A stretch of 64,000 nucleotides of DNA from Cerrena zonata (lineage: Eukaryota; Basidiomycota; Agaricomycetes; Polyporales; Cerrenaceae). This document shows, one piece after another, positions 32,734 through 41,815 of the stretch (the stretch's first letter is position 1; every line of letters begins with the position of its first letter). The position numbers and the translations under genes are program-made. Where the stretch lies: positions 2,108,001 through 2,172,000 of the forward strand of contig JASBNA010000003.1 in the NCBI GenBank assembly GCA_038087015.1, in the 5' to 3' direction. Below the pieces are notes generated by a model. That model saw nothing but the letters and a program-made list of their open reading frames with translations, had not been told where the DNA came from and ran no database searches.

Positions 32734-34106
32734 ATCTTTCTAGTCCCTGATTCCTTTATTTTCAGCTTGTGCATTCGAGTCGTCACATCATTATTGTAGT
32801 AATCACATCCATCCATCTGTTGTCATACATTTCCTCTATTTTCGTCAGCATCATACTTTTGCGAACTCAGTTTATCCAATGAACCATTATATCATGTAGT
32901 CTTGTGTTGCGGCTCTATCTCCCATTTTTAGCACAGGAATGTTTGTTGTGTTTGATAGTATGGGTAACGCCTGGAAGTATTATTATCTCCTTACCACCAG
33001 TGTTGCATATGCTAGTGTATCCATTTTGGGGTCGAACGTCCCAATGAATGTCTCAAAGAGGAGGTAAGTTTTCATTGGTGGACCTGTAAGAAGCTATTGA
33101 TCCTCATGGCATCATGGCATAAGTTTTTATGACGTCTGAGCGTTCGGAGCTTTTATAACACAGACATCCTTGTTCGAAGGGCTTGACTTATTTCAGAGAA
33201 GATTGGTAGTGCCAAGGCAGGGAAGGTAAATCAGTTTGACGTCGGTCTAGGACAGTTGATGGCCCAGGGGCCAACCAAGGTCCAGAGCCGACCGCACATC
33301 ACGAGCATAGTAGCACTCGGGGGTATTTCTCAAGGAGAAGTTAATGACGGAGGCGTCAACGTCAGGAGACATTCGAAGACAATTGGTGTAATGCATGAGA
33401 TAAAGGATCGGGGTACCGCTTGTGAAAGATAAGTACAAGTACGGTAAGGCGGACACCCCAGCGAGCCAATCGGACGAGAGAGTACTTTCATCAAAGAAGT
33501 TTGCATTCAGTAAAGAGACGCAGTGACTGGAATAGTCTCACCCAACTAGAACCCATATGCATCATGTTCGCTGGAAACGGAAATGGACTTCGTCGAGGAA
33601 CGCGATAGGCCTTTCCGTTGATTTGGTTGGTTGATTCATCGATATTTTTGGTACCTACCGGAGTGTACCATGGCCCCGGTGTCTTAGCGGATGACGCCGA
33701 TAAGGTGCCCTGTAGATTTAGAAGGAAAATAAGCGCAGGGGATTTTAGGGACGCTTCGGAGATATAAAGAAGCAATAGTGCCTATCCAATGTACCATGCA
33801 GGGGCAATAGTCAATCTCTTCATTACTCCGGTGATACTCCAACTCCAATAGACATTTTTCACTCGCTATTCAGATATGGTGAGCAGGTTAGAAACCTCCA
33901 GAAAAAATGACCATCAGGCTCATTTACATCCTGTGAGAAGCCTGCTACGTCAAGTCAACCATGAAGCAGGTAGTACAATCGTTTTATTATCGCGAACACA
34001 TACCACAAGGTCCGTTCGGAAGTTCGGCTGGATACAGTACATTTATTACGAACAGGACGGGACACATCGTAGCAGGAGCATTGGTGGTGCATGAACTTTC
34101 CTGTGT
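32734..34106. other. Convergent intergenic region, 1.4 kb
   Basis: The region lies between the 3' ends of the F-box/WD40 gene (+) and the PPIL1 gene (-). Two minus-strand open frames, 33491-33775 and 33247-33456, might be exons of a small gene (they contain PGPWYTPVGTKNIDESTNQ and NFSLRNTPECYYARDVRSAL). Neither is recognised and no clear splice joint links them. Nothing else was noticed. Confidence 0.35.
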
Positions 34107-34889
34107 TCAGACAGCGCGAGCTTTGTGTATCTTTACATCCTCTCGTGGGCTGACACGTCCACGACATAAAATCATGACATAAGTGTCGGAGTTATGCAAA
34201 AGGTGTGAAAACGTACCGATCTTGCGCATCAGTCGCGACGGCACCGAGTCGTTGGACCACCCGCATGCCAGAGCTGACCCGCCCAAAGATTGTGTGTTTA
34301 TTATCGAGATACGGTGTTGGAGCCAGGGTCAAGAAGAACTGCGATCCTGGAAAAGGCCGATAAGAAAGAAATTCTATCGGTGGTAATCAGGGAATGTACC
34401 ATTGGTGTTGGGACCTGAGTTTGCCATGGCAAGTATCCCTGCTCCCGTAAACCTCAGCTCTGGATGGATTTCGTCCTCGCTATCCGAACAATCACATTCA
34501 TTAACGCTGCCATACGATACAATGAATGGTGAGACTTACAACTTCTGACCATATATACTTGTTCCACCTCTCCCAGTTCCTGTTGGATCACCTGTCTGTA
34601 CCATGAAATCCTAGTACTAGGTTTAGTAAAGTAACGAACCGCGAAAAGTGCCGAACTGTGAGAGCCATACGCACGGCGATGATGCGGTGGAATAGAACAC
34701 CATTGTAATAGCCTCGTCTTGCAAGTTCCGCGAAGTTCTTGCATGTCTGATAACGTATGAGTAGAGTAAGTCTCTGTCCAAGACTAGTTGAACAAGCCAA
34801 GAGTTGGTTAAAATTACCTTGGGCGCGTGATCCCAATATAGTTCCAACTGAATGTCACCTAAACTAGTTTCAAGGACGACAGATTCCAT
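34107..34889 (-). CDS. Peptidyl-prolyl cis-trans isomerase-like 1 (spliceosomal cyclophilin)
   Basis: Cyclophilin of the PPIL1 class, which joins the activated spliceosome through SKIP/Prp45. ATG at 34889 gives [20 protein letters not shown]. Small exons follow: [20 protein letters not shown], then [20 protein letters not shown], then [20 protein letters not shown], then [20 protein letters not shown], and the end VKIHKARAV. The catalytic Arg and Phe of FHR and [11 protein letters not shown], the [14 protein letters not shown] block and the HTIFGRV block are intact. Length of about 160 residues equals the family norm. The last intron, about 65 bp, sits just before the closing codons. It is divergent from the DTD gene with only 283 bp between starts. 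Confidence 0.94.
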
Positions 34890-35172
34890 GTTAGTATGCG
34901 TGAAAGACGGGACCGAGTGTAGAGTCACTGGATCGAACGTCGAAGTCGATGAAAGAAATGATGTTGATCTTATGAAACATCGAATTCAATTGCTCGGCAG
35001 TATACCACACCTTTCTTCCCACCACCATCTTCCTTAACTCCTTTGCTCCTCCTTCGACTCTCACTCTCACTTCATTACGCTCGACATCGGCGGGGTCTGC
35101 ATCAGCGATAATCAGCCGGCGGGAAACGAGTCTATTCTTTGTCTTGACACAGCTTAGTCTATCCACTCCATT

Positions 35173-36141
35173 ATGCGAGCAGTTCTGCAACGAGTTGTTT
35201 CAGCCTCTGTGACCGGTAATTCATATCATTTAAGCATATGCGAACAACTCTGAATAGAGCTGTATCAAGTGGACAATGAAGTGATCTCCTCCATCGGGCG
35301 TGGTGTCATGGTGCTCGTAGGCATTGGCCAGGGTCCGTTTTGGCAACAATTGAACGGCAAAACATATCGGCTGAACAGCTGCTTAGATAGATGATAATGC
35401 GTCCGACGTCGACAGAATATGCAAGAAAATGCAAGTGCCCCATCATCTTGATCCTTATGTGCTAATTAATTGATCGTCCTTGACCATTTTTGTAGTCTTT
35501 CGCTCAGGGTATTCACAGACGACGAAGGGACTTCATGGAAGTCGAGTGTTCAAGATATTGGTGGCGAGGTGCTATGTGTATCACAGTTCACCCTACTCGC
35601 GAATACTTCGAAGGGAAACAAACCAGACTTCCGACGAGCAATGGTCAGTTTATAATCTATTTTTGTTCTCAATTGCACTGCCACTCACTCAATTCGTCGG
35701 AATCTTTTTGAACCTTGCTTGTCCGTTATATCTCAGGCAAGTGAAGCGTCGCGGGATTTGTATGCCTCTTTCCTTTCGAAAATGGGCAACCTTTATAGGC
35801 CCGACAGGATCAAAGGTGGCTACTCCGCAGTTTCTAAAGTAATAACGCCGACTGAATTCCTATTTCACTGTGCTCAATAGATGGTAAATTTGGTGCCATG
35901 ATGAATGTTTCTCTAGTGAATGAGGTGTGTGTGATAACCCTTCCTAAACAGCTGCTTGTCCTGTCAGCATGGTCTTGCCCTTGGATGCTTGGTCTGACCA
36001 TCGATATTTTCGTCGTAGGGCCCTGTGACATTCACACTCGACTCGCGCAAGTTTGAATACATAGATTCTCCTGACAAGAGAGACAAGGCTGCAGGGAAGT
36101 CTAACGAAGCCGTTGGGAATTCTGCCGTTGAGGGCAGCTGA
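35173..36141 (+). CDS. DTD1: D-aminoacyl-tRNA deacylase (DTD)
   Basis: Trans-editing enzyme that hydrolyses D-aminoacyl-tRNA. ATG at 35173 gives [15 protein letters not shown], then [18 protein letters not shown]. The conserved [20 protein letters not shown] and the substrate-chirality motif in [14 protein letters not shown] (cis Gly-Pro) are present. At least five introns are needed. One of them (35431-35495) uses a GC donor, GCAAGT, with a normal TTTTTGTAG end. Using it restores the family sequence DRICKKILSLRVF, whereas no nearby GT donor keeps the frame. The C-terminal tail after the last strand is about 30 residues, rich in Lys/Ser, and not part of the catalytic core. Confidence 0.92.
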
Positions 36142-36742
36142 CTAGGTCTTGAGGAAAGAAGGCGGCCTCGAGTTTAACACCTTGCATCTTCAATAGAGTG
36201 TGACGCTACTTGGGTTGCAAATTTCAATTAATTTTATCAAAAGACTAAGTATCACGAGAATGGCTGATTCTCACGAGCCCGCCTGGAGCAAACGTCCAAC
36301 AAATGACGAACGTCATCAGGCTGGTATACCCGTGTTTGACAAGTTTCATTTTATCACCATAGAAATGGTGGGAGTATCTTGCCACCACAGATCGGATTTA
36401 CAATTCAGGCTTACGCAAACCCTTCGTGCAAGGTTCATTTCCGCTTTTTTTGACCGAGCAAGTCGCCGATGGATGTTCTTCGAATCAACGCTCTGGACGT
36501 TTATGAAAAGCATTCGGATAATGCCTTAGATGCCCTGGCTCCCTTGATTAAGGAACCACATGTACTTCCATGCTGGGGTTAATCCGCAAAATCCAGAAAG
36601 TGACTCTAGACATAGGTATTTGCAATATATGGCATACATGTACCTGTGCCGCTTGAGAGATTACAGTAGATACGCATTGCAATGAGGCACGTAGTGTACT
36701 TCTATCTCTAATCGCCGCGGGACGGCAAGGGCTTACTTCCAT
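36142..36742. other. Convergent intergenic region with two overlapping short ORFs
   Basis: About 600 bp between the DTD1 (+) and PGS1 (-) 3' ends. An open frame with ATG at 36260 (MADSHEPAWSKRPTNDERHQ) runs to 36529. In another frame, ATG at 36469 gives MDVLRINALDVYEKHSDNAL and a stop at 36582. The second looks more protein-like in composition, and the two could be parts of one small spliced gene, but only an implausibly short intron would join them. Function is unknown. Confidence 0.3.
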
Positions 36743-38621
36743 CTACAACATACCACCCATAATAGCTACCAATGCCCTCGTTCCCAAACTAACTTGCCGA
36801 TGCCCGCCGCGCCATGAGGCTGTCTGCGATCTAAGTCCCTCCACTTCGTCTGCCAGTCGTTGGCGAAGTGAGTCGGATGATGTTACCAGGAGAAACGAAA
36901 GCTCGGTATCGAGGTTGGCAGATCGTGAGTTGAGGTTGGTGGAGCCAAACAGGGTCATATAAGGCGTGGATGTCGGTGTTGGCCGAACCCATATTCCTGG
37001 TAACATGAAAAAAGTAAGGAGAAGGTACCCCATTGAGCCCGGGCTCAAATGATATGTTAATAGATATCTGTACGAACCTTTAGCATGATATGTCCAACCG
37101 TCTTTCTCCCACTCGCGTAGTTGTACACCAGATACGTTGTGCGGGTTTGCAGGGTCAGTCGGCCATTCTCGACCAGCTTTCCGAACGGATTTCATAAATC
37201 GCTGTTCTAACAAAGTATAGCCTTCAGGCAGACGTCCTGAAATGCCGGAGGACCCATAGAAGCCATTTGCCTTTGACGACCGTTCGTTAACGGCTACTTA
37301 AAGAGATCAAACGGCAATCAATCTCACCTTAGGACTTGAAGCTACGATGCGACATGCTAACTGTGAGCGCAAAACAAGGTCGCGATACGGTCGGTAAAGA
37401 CCGAAGTATCCAGTAGTCAAATCCACCAGCGGTCCGCTGTATAAATTCAATCCAGATGTCCGACCATGATCGGCCGCAGAGAGTTCATCAAAAAGCAAGG
37501 ATAAGACCCGCTCTTCTTCTTGAATATTAAATTGACCTGCTTGTATTATAGGAAATATCAGTGTGTCATGTGTACTGCCATTTTGGCTGCTCGCCGCCGG
37601 AGAGGTGGAGGTGCGGAACGTGGATGACAACCTATAAACGTTCTGAAAATTAGCCACAGCCCTGTGAGCCTTTTCTTCGATGTGGTGTGGATGCGTTTCT
37701 CGGTCAGGCCACGCTAGACGATACCTCTGACTCGAGTTTTCAGGGGGAAGTAGCCTATACGAGAAGGTTGCTACTGTTTGTAGAAACGCAAGACAATATT
37801 GTGCGATGCTTGGTTGTGACGACAACAGAATGTATCGATCCTGTCGATTAGAGAAGTATGATTCGTTCAAGTTGGCACTGCATAACTCAAGAGGGTGAGC
37901 ACCTTTACACTAGCTTGAACGGGGAATATACACCAACCCACTGATCAGTACGTCATCATCAGCACAATAGATCTTAGGGTGCCAAGTACCCCAACCTTCA
38001 TTAAATCGTGGAGGTACTAGTTTTGCCATGAGACCCTTAAGCTTAGGGCTACGGAACAAGGATACCCTTATTCGATCTGGATGAGCTTGCAATAAAGGAA
38101 CAAGAGACGATGCAGTAGAGTCGGGACCTGGCCGTGTGGACCGATTTAGGTCGAGGTGCAAGCGAACTTGTAATGAAGGATTTTTGACCATGGCTGTTTG
38201 TAGGGCTTCAAGCTGTGCATTAAGTTATAGGTGGTGAGATGTGTTAGAGACCTTGGTATTTACTCACTAATTCTTTCTCCTCTGACCCTATGTAGAGAGA
38301 CGAGAGAAACACGCGTCGTTTTGCTCGGCGTATCATATCCTAGAATGACAGATCCCCATTAATACCTGACTCAATACAAGACACAGTACCAACCAACAAG
38401 CACTGATAGAACTGCGAGGGCTCATGCAGAATCTTCAGCTTAGAAGAGGAAACAGAGAAACATGGTTGGCTTTCGGAAAGCCTATTGACAATATTACGTG
38501 CGGGTGGATCTAATGCAGAAGTCGTAAAGCGACACCGTCGCGTTTCATTATACAAGGCGGATAAAGCACGCTTTGGTGCGTGTATAGGGTAGAGTGCTCT
38601 ATGTGAACATCTCGCAAGCAT
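36743..38621 (-). CDS. PGS1: CDP-diacylglycerol--glycerol-3-phosphate 3-phosphatidyltransferase (PGP synthase)
   Basis: Mitochondrial enzyme of the phospholipase D superfamily that makes phosphatidylglycerophosphate, the first committed step to cardiolipin. ATG at 38621 starts an Arg-rich presequence (MLARCSHRALYPIHAPKRAL). The two PLD motifs are seen as HPKIYCADDDVLISG (H-x-K-x4-D) and YHAKGIW..., followed by the family end LFGSTNLNSRSANLDTELSF. Between them lie LPPENSSQRYRLAWPDRETH and the YRPYRDLVLRSQLACRIVAS block. About six introns divide the gene and the stop is at 36743. Start and end fit the usual length of about 500 residues. It is divergent from SCD6 with 230 bp between start codons. 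Confidence 0.9.
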
Positions 38622-38851
38622 TTGTCTATGAGTTACTTTGAGTCAAATGGGATCAAGTGTCATATTCGCCGACACACGTACCAAGGAACAAAGGCTAGAA
38701 CAAAATGGTTGTTGTGTTACCAACTTTGAGTCTAGAAAGTACCAGACGCGTTTACAGACGTGGTGATGAGGCGTGGGAAAATGAAGAGCAGGTCTCATTG
38801 CTTGGCGCCTGTGAGACGACAGCAAGCTCTTCTCTTTCTCCAACCTCAACG

Positions 38852-40390
38852 ATGGCCCTTTCTTTTATTGGGTTCGCATCTGGTATCTGCGCTCAGCGTG
38901 CACGAACTGATATTGCAACATCTTAGAAAACCTATTTCTCTTGTTTCTCAGTCAGATGTACGATACAGAGGTATTCTGGCGGGCATCGACCCTGTCCAGT
39001 CTACAATTCAACTCTCAAATGGTACGCGTCACGGACATTAAACTCCTTTTATTTGTTATTTCTGATATATTTCTGTCCTTGTGTAGTCTTCTCGATGGGT
39101 ACTGAGACCCGCCGGTGAGTTTTGAACGTTTTCGTTTTCGATCACGAGATGATCCCAATCCGGATGTAAATGAGCTTTGCTCAATTGTCCGAGAGCGCAT
39201 AAACCTCATGTGGATTCTTCCGTTGCCTTCCTTCTGACCTATACACTCTCCAATAATTCGTTCTGACCTATTCACTCACACGTCTCCATAGACCACCGAA
39301 CGAATTCATTCCCCCTGTGCAGGAACCCTACCAATACATCATTTTTCGTGCGTCAGAGGTGAAAGATTTGGCGGTAGATGAGAATCCACCAGCACCTCGT
39401 CGAAGTGTTCACGATGATCCTGCTGTTCTCGGAGTAAGTTCTGATTCGCTTTGACGCTTTATTTCTGTGATGAAACCATTAACGGATGTACGAGTACTAC
39501 TCGCTTGTCCGAGAGCGCAAAACCCCATGTGGATACCCCGTTGCCTTCCTTCTGATCCCTTGCTTGTCGTCATTCTTTTTACGCCAGTTTTACTAATGTT
39601 CTCTTCCGTTTAGGCATCCGCGCCTATGCCACAAGGCAATTTTGGGTACCCTCCCGGACAACCCTCACCACAACCTGCTGCACAACAAGCTCAACAACAA
39701 CGGCAAGGCTTCCCCCAACAACCGGTACCTCCTCAAGCGGGCAGGCCACAACCCGCAGGAGCACCTGCTCAAGGTGGTCTTGCACCGGCTGCCGGTCCCT
39801 CTGCAATCAAGAACGGTCGACCTGGCCCTGTGACTTCTGCCAATGCTTCGCTTGAAAGCGTTGAGCGAGCAATCGGCGATTTACGCGTCGGTAATGGGGC
39901 CGATGGTACACACCATCAAGGCCGTGGTGGAAGACGTGGAGGTCGACCTCATGATAATAAGGGTGTTCATATCCCCATCCCTACAACAGATTTCGATTTT
40001 CAAAGTTCCAACGCTAAGTTTGACAAGGCTGCTATTGCACCTCGCAAAACACCGTCAAATGAAGCCGCCGAAGGTGCAGACGTGGAAAAAGACAAGGGCA
40101 AAGAAGTTGATGACAAGGCGTATGACCCTAAGAAATCATTCTTCGACTCGTTGTCGTCTGGTAGCAATGCACCTACTATCGAAGGACGGGGGCGTGGTGG
40201 TCGACGTGGAGGAGGAGGTCGTAACAGGCGAGAGGAAGAACGAGAAAGGAACGTGGCAACCTTTGGCGAACCTGGCGGTATTGGCTTGATGGGACCTGGT
40301 GCATATGTTGGTGGCTGGGGAGGTTACGGACGACGAGGTGGAGGACGCGGACGTAGGGGAACTGGTGCTCCTGCTGTTGGGGCACGGTGA
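38852..40390 (+). CDS. SCD6: Scd6 / LSM14 / RAP55 family translation repressor, snoRNA host gene
   Basis: P-body protein that binds eIF4G or mRNA and represses translation initiation with Dhh1 and Dcp2. A 20-nt first exon (38852-38871, MALSFIG) joins at 38927 to KPISLVSQSDVRYRGILAGI, the LSm14 domain. This continues through VFSMGTETRR and YQYIIFRASEVKDLAV. The C-terminal half has the FDF segment (TDFDFQSSNAKFDKA), the FFD box (DPKKSFFDSLSSG) and an RGG tail rich in GRGGRRGGGGR. The middle is Gln/Pro-rich. The third and fourth introns are unusually long (about 175 bp) and each carries a box C/D snoRNA, listed separately. The stop is at 40388-40390. Confidence 0.93.
39143..39240 (+). ncRNA. Intronic box C/D snoRNA, copy 1 (snR52-like, predicted 18S A420 guide)
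   Basis: Located in the third intron of SCD6. A C-box-like GAGATGA (6/7 to RUGAUGA) is at 39146-39152 and a D box CTGA at 39234-39237. The guide CCGTTGCCTTCCTT (39220-39233) ends directly at the D box. It pairs with the conserved 18S rRNA segment AAGGAAGGCAGC over 12 positions (one G-U pair). By the box D plus five rule the methylated base is the A equivalent to yeast A420, the known target of snR52 (mammalian SNORD83 equivalent). A 15-nt block ttgtccgagagcgca is shared with copy 2. The 18S sequence and snR52 target are recalled from general knowledge; expression is not shown. Confidence 0.75.
39464..39558 (+). ncRNA. Intronic box C/D snoRNA, copy 2 (snR52-like, predicted 18S A420 guide)
   Basis: Located in the fourth intron of SCD6. 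It has a perfect C box GTGATGA at 39467-39473 and a D box CTGA at 39552-39555. The 14-nt guide CCGTTGCCTTCCTT is identical to copy 1 and directly abuts the D box (39538-39551). A degenerate C'-like ATGTGGAT is shared by both copies. The 5' thirds of the two RNAs differ, so the copies are diverged paralogues with a conserved functional 3' half. The distance from D box to the 3' splice site (about 60 bp) fits intron-processed snoRNAs. Confidence 0.82.
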
Positions 40391-40622
40391 TATCACTGAT
40401 GGACTTTTTACTTCGTTTTTTCGCACATGGTCGCAATATGTTGTTGTCGTGTTCTCGTATCTTTGCTGCAGTCGTAACCCCTTTCTCCTACCCACCATAC
40501 ACCTTATATGCGTGTTATGTTCGCTGTTTTGGTAGTGCCTAATGCATATCGTTTCGATCCGTACTCAACCTGCTGTCTAATGATTGAAGTACACGCATGA
40601 AAAAAATAATTTAATCATGTTA

Positions 40623-41477
40623 CTATGTATGTGAAGCCTTCGTTTTAGACCTCTCTAATCGACGGCGACGTCGTAGATATGCAAAGAAGAGTGTCCCGAT
40701 TGCGGAGAAGAAACCCCATGGAGGACACAGCCAACTAACCCTCCACGACCAACCAGCTTTCTTCCTTAGCTTCTTCAGCATCGAATAAAGTTGTGGTTCC
40801 AATTCTTGAACTGGTCCAGAATTTTCGATGACAATGTCTGCATAATCCAACTTGCCTACAATGGGCATTTGTGCTCTTAGACGAGACGACGCATCTTCTC
40901 GTGAAGATCTGTCCCTAGCCATTAGTCGTTGTAATTGAATCTCCTGTGAGCTATAACAAGCATACGTGAATTAGCATATTCCCTCGCCAGGTTCATAATT
41001 CGTAGGTAGCACTTACCAGTATACAACCACCACAGTCGCAACAAATCTCCACAATCCACCCTCAATCAACAGTGGGACATCAAGTACACACATCTTCTCG
41101 CCCCTCCACCAATACCTCATCACCTCCCAGAACATCTTCTTCCGCACAGCGGGATGTACGATAGCATTCAGCTGTTTGCGCTTTGATTCATCGCTGAATA
41201 CTATGGAACCCAGTTTGGGCCTGTCCAAGGTTCCATCTGGTTGTAAGACGTCCTCGCCAAAGGTCTTAACTATCTTGGCGAGGGTTGAGGTACCTGGTAG
41301 AACAACCTCGCGTGCGATGACATCTGCGTCAACGACTGGAATCTTGTATGATTTGAGAAGGGTGGAGACGGTAGATTTGCCTGTGGCAATTCCACCAGTC
41401 AATCCGACAACTATAGAAACGTAGTTACTGAACTATCAGCAATAGTTCGATCTGAGAGCAGTGTACATACCTAACAT
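40623..41477 (-). CDS. CAB5: Dephospho-CoA kinase (CoaE family, membrane-tailed)
   Basis: Last enzyme of coenzyme A synthesis; phosphorylates the 3'-OH of dephospho-CoA with ATP. ATG at 41477 (MLV) joins across a short intron to VGLTGGIATGKSTVSTLLKS, which contains the P-loop GGIATGKST. DADVIAREVVLPGTSTLAKI, the FGEDVLQPDGTLDRPKLGSI block and LDVPLLIEGGLWRF are family landmarks. The second half has QLQRLMARDRSSREDASSRL, the lid with the R-D-x-S-x-E-D-A pattern, and DIVIENSGPVQEL. A C-terminal membrane helix (WGFFSAIGTLFFAYL) followed by an Arg cluster anchors it, as in fungal and animal DPCK. The stop at 40623 lies 232 bp from the SCD6 stop (convergent). Confidence 0.93.
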
Positions 41478-41815
41478 ATTGAGTTATTGACCAGTCGCTG
41501 AGCTGGTGGCCGGATACAACTTTACGTATACTAAGGCACTGAGGTCATTATTGATCGAGCCCCGCGAACAAACTCCGATCCTGCATGAGTGACAGATTGC
41601 GATCGGCACATCGGAAAATCCAGACTCCGAGGTCAAAGTTAGGCTTGCGATGATTGAGTGTACTTGAAAGTAGTTCCTCGAAATATGCAACTATGACCTA
41701 CTTATACACTCGAAGGTGACTCTACTTGAAGGTGTATGATACCGTCCATTTGTGTATGATGTTGCATCCAATGCCGAGACTAAAATCTACCCTTCCTGTC
41801 CGAACAGCGTTGAGT
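41478..41815. promoter_or_regulatory. Upstream region of the dephospho-CoA kinase gene
   Basis: A 338-bp interval precedes the kinase start and follows the 3' end of the IML2-like gene, both on -. It holds the CAB5 promoter. No ORF or repeat of note was seen. Confidence 0.45.
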
